Part shown: positions 59,658 through 64,000 of the stretch, piece after piece | Position numbering within the stretch: position 1 is the stretch's first letter | Layout of the letters: each line of letters opens with the position of its first letter | Assembly (NCBI RefSeq): GCF_040115645.1 | Contig: NC_089560.1 | Location: forward strand, 1,984,001-2,048,000 | Reading direction: 5' to 3' | Length of the DNA: 64,000 nt | DNA from: Euwallacea fornicatus | Taxonomy: Eukaryota; Arthropoda; Insecta; Coleoptera; Curculionidae | The notes under the pieces: model-generated | Database searches by the model: none | Seen by the model: the letters and a program-made list of their open reading frames with translations, nothing else | Told to the model about the DNA's origin: nothing | Made by a program: the position numbers and the translations under genes

Positions 59658-61605
59658 TAAATTGTTTTTAAGTTACGAAAATTGCAAGTAAATGGGACCC
59701 GCCTGGGCGTAATAATACTGTTGTGAGCTGCTGTAGCTAAGAGAATATGATAGAATAAATGGAGATCGGTCATGTTAAAAAAAAAAAAACGCCAGAAGAT
59801 CAAATTTCGCTTGGACTTGGAGTCTGTCCACATGAAACCTCTCACAACTTTACTATATTTTTGAAGATTTTGTAACAAAAAAGGGAACACGAAAAGAAGC
59901 TACAGAAAATATTAATAATAAGGAAAAGTAAACTTAAATATTTTTATAACTAAATTATCTTAAACCTTTTAATTCATCTTCATCCTTTGCAACGGTGGGT
60001 CAGTTTAAAATATCATTCCCGAAGTTTTGGGCTTCTTTGTTTTGGTCTACAAATTTACGGCTCATTTTGATGGGGACCTTTTTTTACTGGAAATCGAAAC
60101 TTTTCCACTGGGTAGAGCAAACTTTTCTGAAAACTCAGTATTCATTGCCCCCGACAATGGCAACGTAAATGTATTACAGGGCCATCCTTTGATAAAGCCT
60201 TTGGCTGTAATAACTTTGACTCCCCCAGCATGTGGACTGTACTTAATACCAAACAACTTGAGTCCTGGACAAAGGATGTTTCTCGACTTGATCTCCAATG
60301 TCAAACCAAATAAAATACGTTTAAAATGTTAGATTACTGTTGTCTCTATACTCAATCGATAGATCTATATCGTTTGAGCTTCATCCTGTGTCCAACATAA
60401 ATATGTTAAAAAATGGACTTCAGTATTTTTGAAATCAATGATTCAATTACTTACGGCCATATCGTCTAATCTTATAAGGCACTTCCTGATTTCGATGTTT
60501 GTGCAAAACTACAATATTATTTACACGTTTTACTGTTTTTTGACATGACGCAATCGTATAAGAGTGTATATTTTTTACATCATTTTCAAGATGTTTCGAT
60601 AAACTTTTAGGCTACATCGACTCATCCACTATTATAGAATCCAGTAGATGAAATTCCCTATTTTTTTAGCATTTTTTTATATTTCAATTAAAATTTTGAA
60701 AATAGCAATTTTCTATAATATTAGACGTAGAACAGTACTAAGAGATGGGTTAGTTTTTATTAAAACTTGCAAAACGACAAAGAAATCATTAAAATTTGCC
60801 TCTTGATATAGTGTGCTAAATCTTCATAAATTTTATGTAAATTTAGATCAATTTAGCGATTGAAACGAAGTTATAAATAAGTCCTATCATCATGAGTTTC
60901 GATGTAAAAGACAGGAGCTAAGTTAGCATATTTGAAAGACAGTTACACGAGAAATGACTTAATTTCTATATTGTTTACATAATGAATGGCAAACTGGGTG
61001 AATATTCAAACAATAAATTCACGTTGTGATGTGGCACCTGCGAAAGTTAATGCATGTACATAGATCTATATATATAGATCTATGACTATGCATATCTGTT
61101 CAACTCAAGTTTAGCTGCATTTTTCTTATTAAATACTCATAGACTATAAAGAGGTAAACTCATAGAGTTTCTGAGAAAAATACTAAATGTAATACTTAAC
61201 TGAATAGGGAATTTTATGACTATTTTGAAAATATGAATAATCGATATCGCGCCTGTATGAAAATCAAAAGTTTACCATTTTTTCTCCGAAAGTAAGAATT
61301 TAACAAGAAAACTGGCAACACTGCTAAGCAATTCTCAAAAAGTGCCTTAATAATGTAAAACTTTCGTTCCTCTAACTGTAAACGTAAAAGAGTTACTTGC
61401 AAAAAAGCGAAAGCCGTTAAATTCGTTTTTTTCCGGATATCTTCGTAAAAATTCGGAATTTAGCCGGAATAAAACAGATTGTTAATTGGCTTTAAATTGC
61501 CCAACTTTTTCAAAATTTAAACTATTTTGTATCTTTTACCGTTTCTGAAATCCCCATGCTGTTCATTTTTATCTGGGGCAGACTGTACATATCTGTATAT
61601 ATATT
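59658..61605. other. No gene recognised
   Basis: Contains opposing ORFs at 60027-60332 (plus) and 60062-60304 (minus) that cannot both be real and match no recognised family. Otherwise AT-rich. Confidence 0.3.
61059..61084. repeat. Perfect 26-bp palindrome
   Basis: A fully self-complementary sequence, CATAGATCTATAT repeated as its own reverse complement with no spacer. Confidence 0.95.
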
Positions 61606-62020
61606 TACAAGATTTATGGCAAATAATTATAATAATTTTAAGGGGTGATAGGTTACGTGACTTTGAGTCAATTTAACTAAATATACCTGTGCATATACCA
61701 AGTGTTACAGTTTTTGTGATATCTGAGTTTTTAATATTTTTTAAATTTAACTGTACTATTTCACAACTATTTAACGAAAAATGAATAACAAGCCTTTTAA
61801 TCACAAAAATGTACTAAACCTTTTTATCTTGTGTGAATAAATTGTTTAAATTATTAAAGCAATCAAATCTAAAGCGGCTTCGTTACTTATTTAGAATTTC
61901 ATAAACATGATTTTCCGAGTTTGGAATTAAGCGAAATGTCAAGTTCAAACGTGGATTTTCTTTTTAATTTAATCTATCGCTCCCTAAAATTATTGTAACG
62001 ACTTGCCAGACACCCTGTAT
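61606..62020. mobile_element. MITE with TACA(A/G)G(A/G)T..TGGCAA ends
   Basis: The left TACAAGATTTATGGCAAAT and right (minus-strand reading) TACAGGGTGTCTGGCAAGT are followed by matching (A/T)ACAATAATTTTA(A/G)GG-type and GATAG(G/A)TT blocks. Arms about 150 bp, total 415 bp, non-coding. Confidence 0.75.
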
Positions 62021-62021
62021 G

Positions 62022-62920
62022 TACAGTGTGTGCTTAAAGTGTAAAATAAATTCATTTTCTCGGTCTGAATTATAAAAAGAATTAAATGCTTGTATACCTC
62101 GACTGCAGAGTAAAATTTCACATATTTTGGTTGGATAATATTACCTGTGATAACATTATTATACTAGATGTGACGTCAGGGTTAATTTTTTTTAATGGTA
62201 ACCCACGTTTTTGGTCATTTTCTTAGAAAAAATAAACGAAACCTCTTTACGTACATGACATACTCTTTCAATGTTGCATTACAAATTTTTTGGTAAATTT
62301 TCGAAAATATATTTTTCTTCGTGGTGTTTAGCGCTAAAAAAACAGACATTCACTAAACGGATTGGGGTAGCATTTTGTTATTTTATTTTGTAGGTCCGTT
62401 TATTTATTTGCATCTAAAAAGTATTTTTTTTCGTCTAAAACGAAATATTCCCATAATTTTTAAATTTTCATGTTTGCAAATTTCGGTTGACTTCGTGCAG
62501 GTTTAATTTCAAACGAAAATTGTATTATAATGCATTTATTCATAATACAAAGAATTAAAATTCTTACAATGATTGGCTCCAGTGGTAAATGAGAACCCAA
62601 GAGAAGGTGTGTTTTATTTAACAAAAAATATCCGAATCGATAATATTTTTGGAGAATTTTTCAAAAAATGTGTTTGGTAATGTACTGAAAAAGTTTATGT
62701 CTTGTATGTGAAAAATAGCACAATTTGACATAAAATTATTAAAACACATTTACAAAAAAATGACACTGACGTCATATTTACCACACTGATGACGTTATGG
62801 CTCACATTATCCAATCAAAATAAGTAGAATCTTAAACTAAAGTCGAAGTCTAAGCATTTTTTATTATTTTAATTCCAGACCGAGATAATGATATCATTCT
62901 ATGGGTTGTGCATACACTAT
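62022..62920. mobile_element. TIR element with TA(C/T)AGTGT(G/A)TGC ends
   Basis: The left TACAGTGTGTGCTTAAAG and right (minus-strand reading) TATAGTGTATGCACAACC are followed by ATTCATTTTCTCGGTCTG or its variant, AATGCTT, TTTTGGTTGGATAAT or TTTTGATTGGATAAT, and TGACGTCAG blocks. Arms about 170 bp, total 899 bp. No coding remnant was recognised. It lies one base from the preceding MITE. Confidence 0.8.
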
Positions 62921-64000
62921 AGATGAGTTTTTTTATATACAATTTTACAAATACACTTTTACTCCCTCATTTGGTCAAAGCGTTCACTACAAATAAAGGA
63001 CATACATTTTTATCATTTTATTACCTCCCGGATGAATTATTCCTTATATGGACATGGCCACATATAAGCAAAGTAATTATCTGTTGGCATGAAATTTATG
63101 TTCGCCAATTTTAAACCCTCCGTATTTATTACCCACCTAACAAGGTTTTCCTTGGGAGAAAATGAAGCCGGGAAGATTAATACCCGTCATTTCGTTCGAA
63201 GTTCTTATTTACGGCGATAGAAAAGTATCCAAGAAAAAGTTGACTCAATCAATAAAGGTGTGCTTTCACCTTGAAAGGGTCCCAACGTACGGCGAGGACC
63301 TCTTTTCATATTTATATGTTTTTTTTTTAAATAAATAAAAACTCTGACAACTAAATAACAATGAAATGAATTGTTTTATTCATAATAAAAGAGACATTAA
63401 GAATGTTAAGAATGGACAGAAAATTAAATATTTATTTTCTCATTCTTATTTGAGGTATTTACAAGTCGGTGTTAACGATTTCGTGTGACCTGAGGACAGT
63501 ATTAATTCTCACTGTAACATTTTCCATCCCAAAATATTACCCTATTTAGTATTATAATGCAACAGTACTTATTTACCAATCCTCGCAAGCTTCTAATTAT
63601 AATCTAGTTTTAAACCTTGCATGGTAATTTCCTTTAAACAACATTAGTTTCCAAATATAGAAACTGTAGTTAGGTGATACCATCAGCCTCCACGATAATA
63701 ATTACTTTACCTATTTGAAGCTGCAGCAATCACAATATAAATAAAAAAAAGTTCAATGGATTTATACACCACATGTTGCTTAATCTATAAAGCATAAAGG
63801 AAATTTTCTCTTATTGACTGCCCAACCTTTCCCTTTTCCACGTTTCCACAAAACGTCTGAATTTCCTCCAGGAAATATCGGCTGGTTTTATTGTCGAAGA
63901 GAAGATTTAGGGAATATTCGGTCGTTTTTCGTGTGCAATTTTATTGGACATGGAATATGGCAATAGCGAATTGACTCATTTTGCTTGGGTGCAGTTTTGG
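62921..64000. other. No gene recognised
   Basis: AT-rich sequence. The single 63-codon ORF has no domain, and no repeat was recognised. Confidence 0.3.

Noticed and set aside
60027..60332. Opposing ORFs of 101 and 80 codons
   Set aside because: Both strands are open over the same bases and neither translation contains a recognised family motif.

Overview
This looks like nuclear DNA of an insect, most likely a beetle. It is AT-rich and gene-poor. It holds one clear host coding exon and many decayed DNA transposons. The insect call rests on that exon, the signal-peptide-bearing first coding exon of Drosophila-type acetylcholinesterase (Ace, also called ace-2) at 23350-24484. The beetle call is inferred from the style of the transposon load and is weaker.

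Layout. Positions 1-22770, upstream of Ace, carry a large foldback element with a transposase remnant in one arm (322-2600), three further DD41D-type transposase remnants (3400-4358, 5896-6880, 11768-13130), foldback elements at 9436-10115 and 19652-20378, an element with subterminal repeats (14776-15749), a foldback at 21101-22584 and a small MITE (22583-22770) that ends about 580 bp before the Ace start codon. Positions 23100-23349 are a GC-richer leader with an 80-codon upstream ORF, followed by the Ace exon. The exon ends at a phase-1 GTAGGT donor inside the catalytic Glu-Gly codon pair. No later Ace exon was recognised in the remaining 39.5 kb, so that stretch is either a very long intron or holds exons that could not be seen by eye.

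Positions 24485-64000 contain a degenerate tandem array of about 172-bp units (27206-28400), a (TA)n tract, a mariner remnant (29990-30924), a three-layer nest of inverted-repeat elements (32165-34047), a pogo/Tigger remnant (34040-34560), a fourth TACAGGG-linked DD41D remnant (34592-35461), a foldback of unknown family interrupted by a MITE (46160-47925), a second small foldback (50230-50695), two weak candidate host exons (50908-51147 and 55456-55621), a Tc1-like element split by a MITE (57484-59657), and two MITEs lying 1 bp apart (61606-62020 and 62022-62920).

Common theme. Many otherwise unrelated inverted-repeat elements begin TACAGG(G/A)TG and abut TA. Four remnants of a transposase with 41 residues between the second and third catalytic Asp sit next to the same or similar termini. 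The simplest reading is that one DD41D Tc1/mariner lineage, autonomous or used in trans, produced much of the repeat content. All transposase copies seen are broken, so activity now is unlikely. All alignments were made by eye and need computational confirmation.
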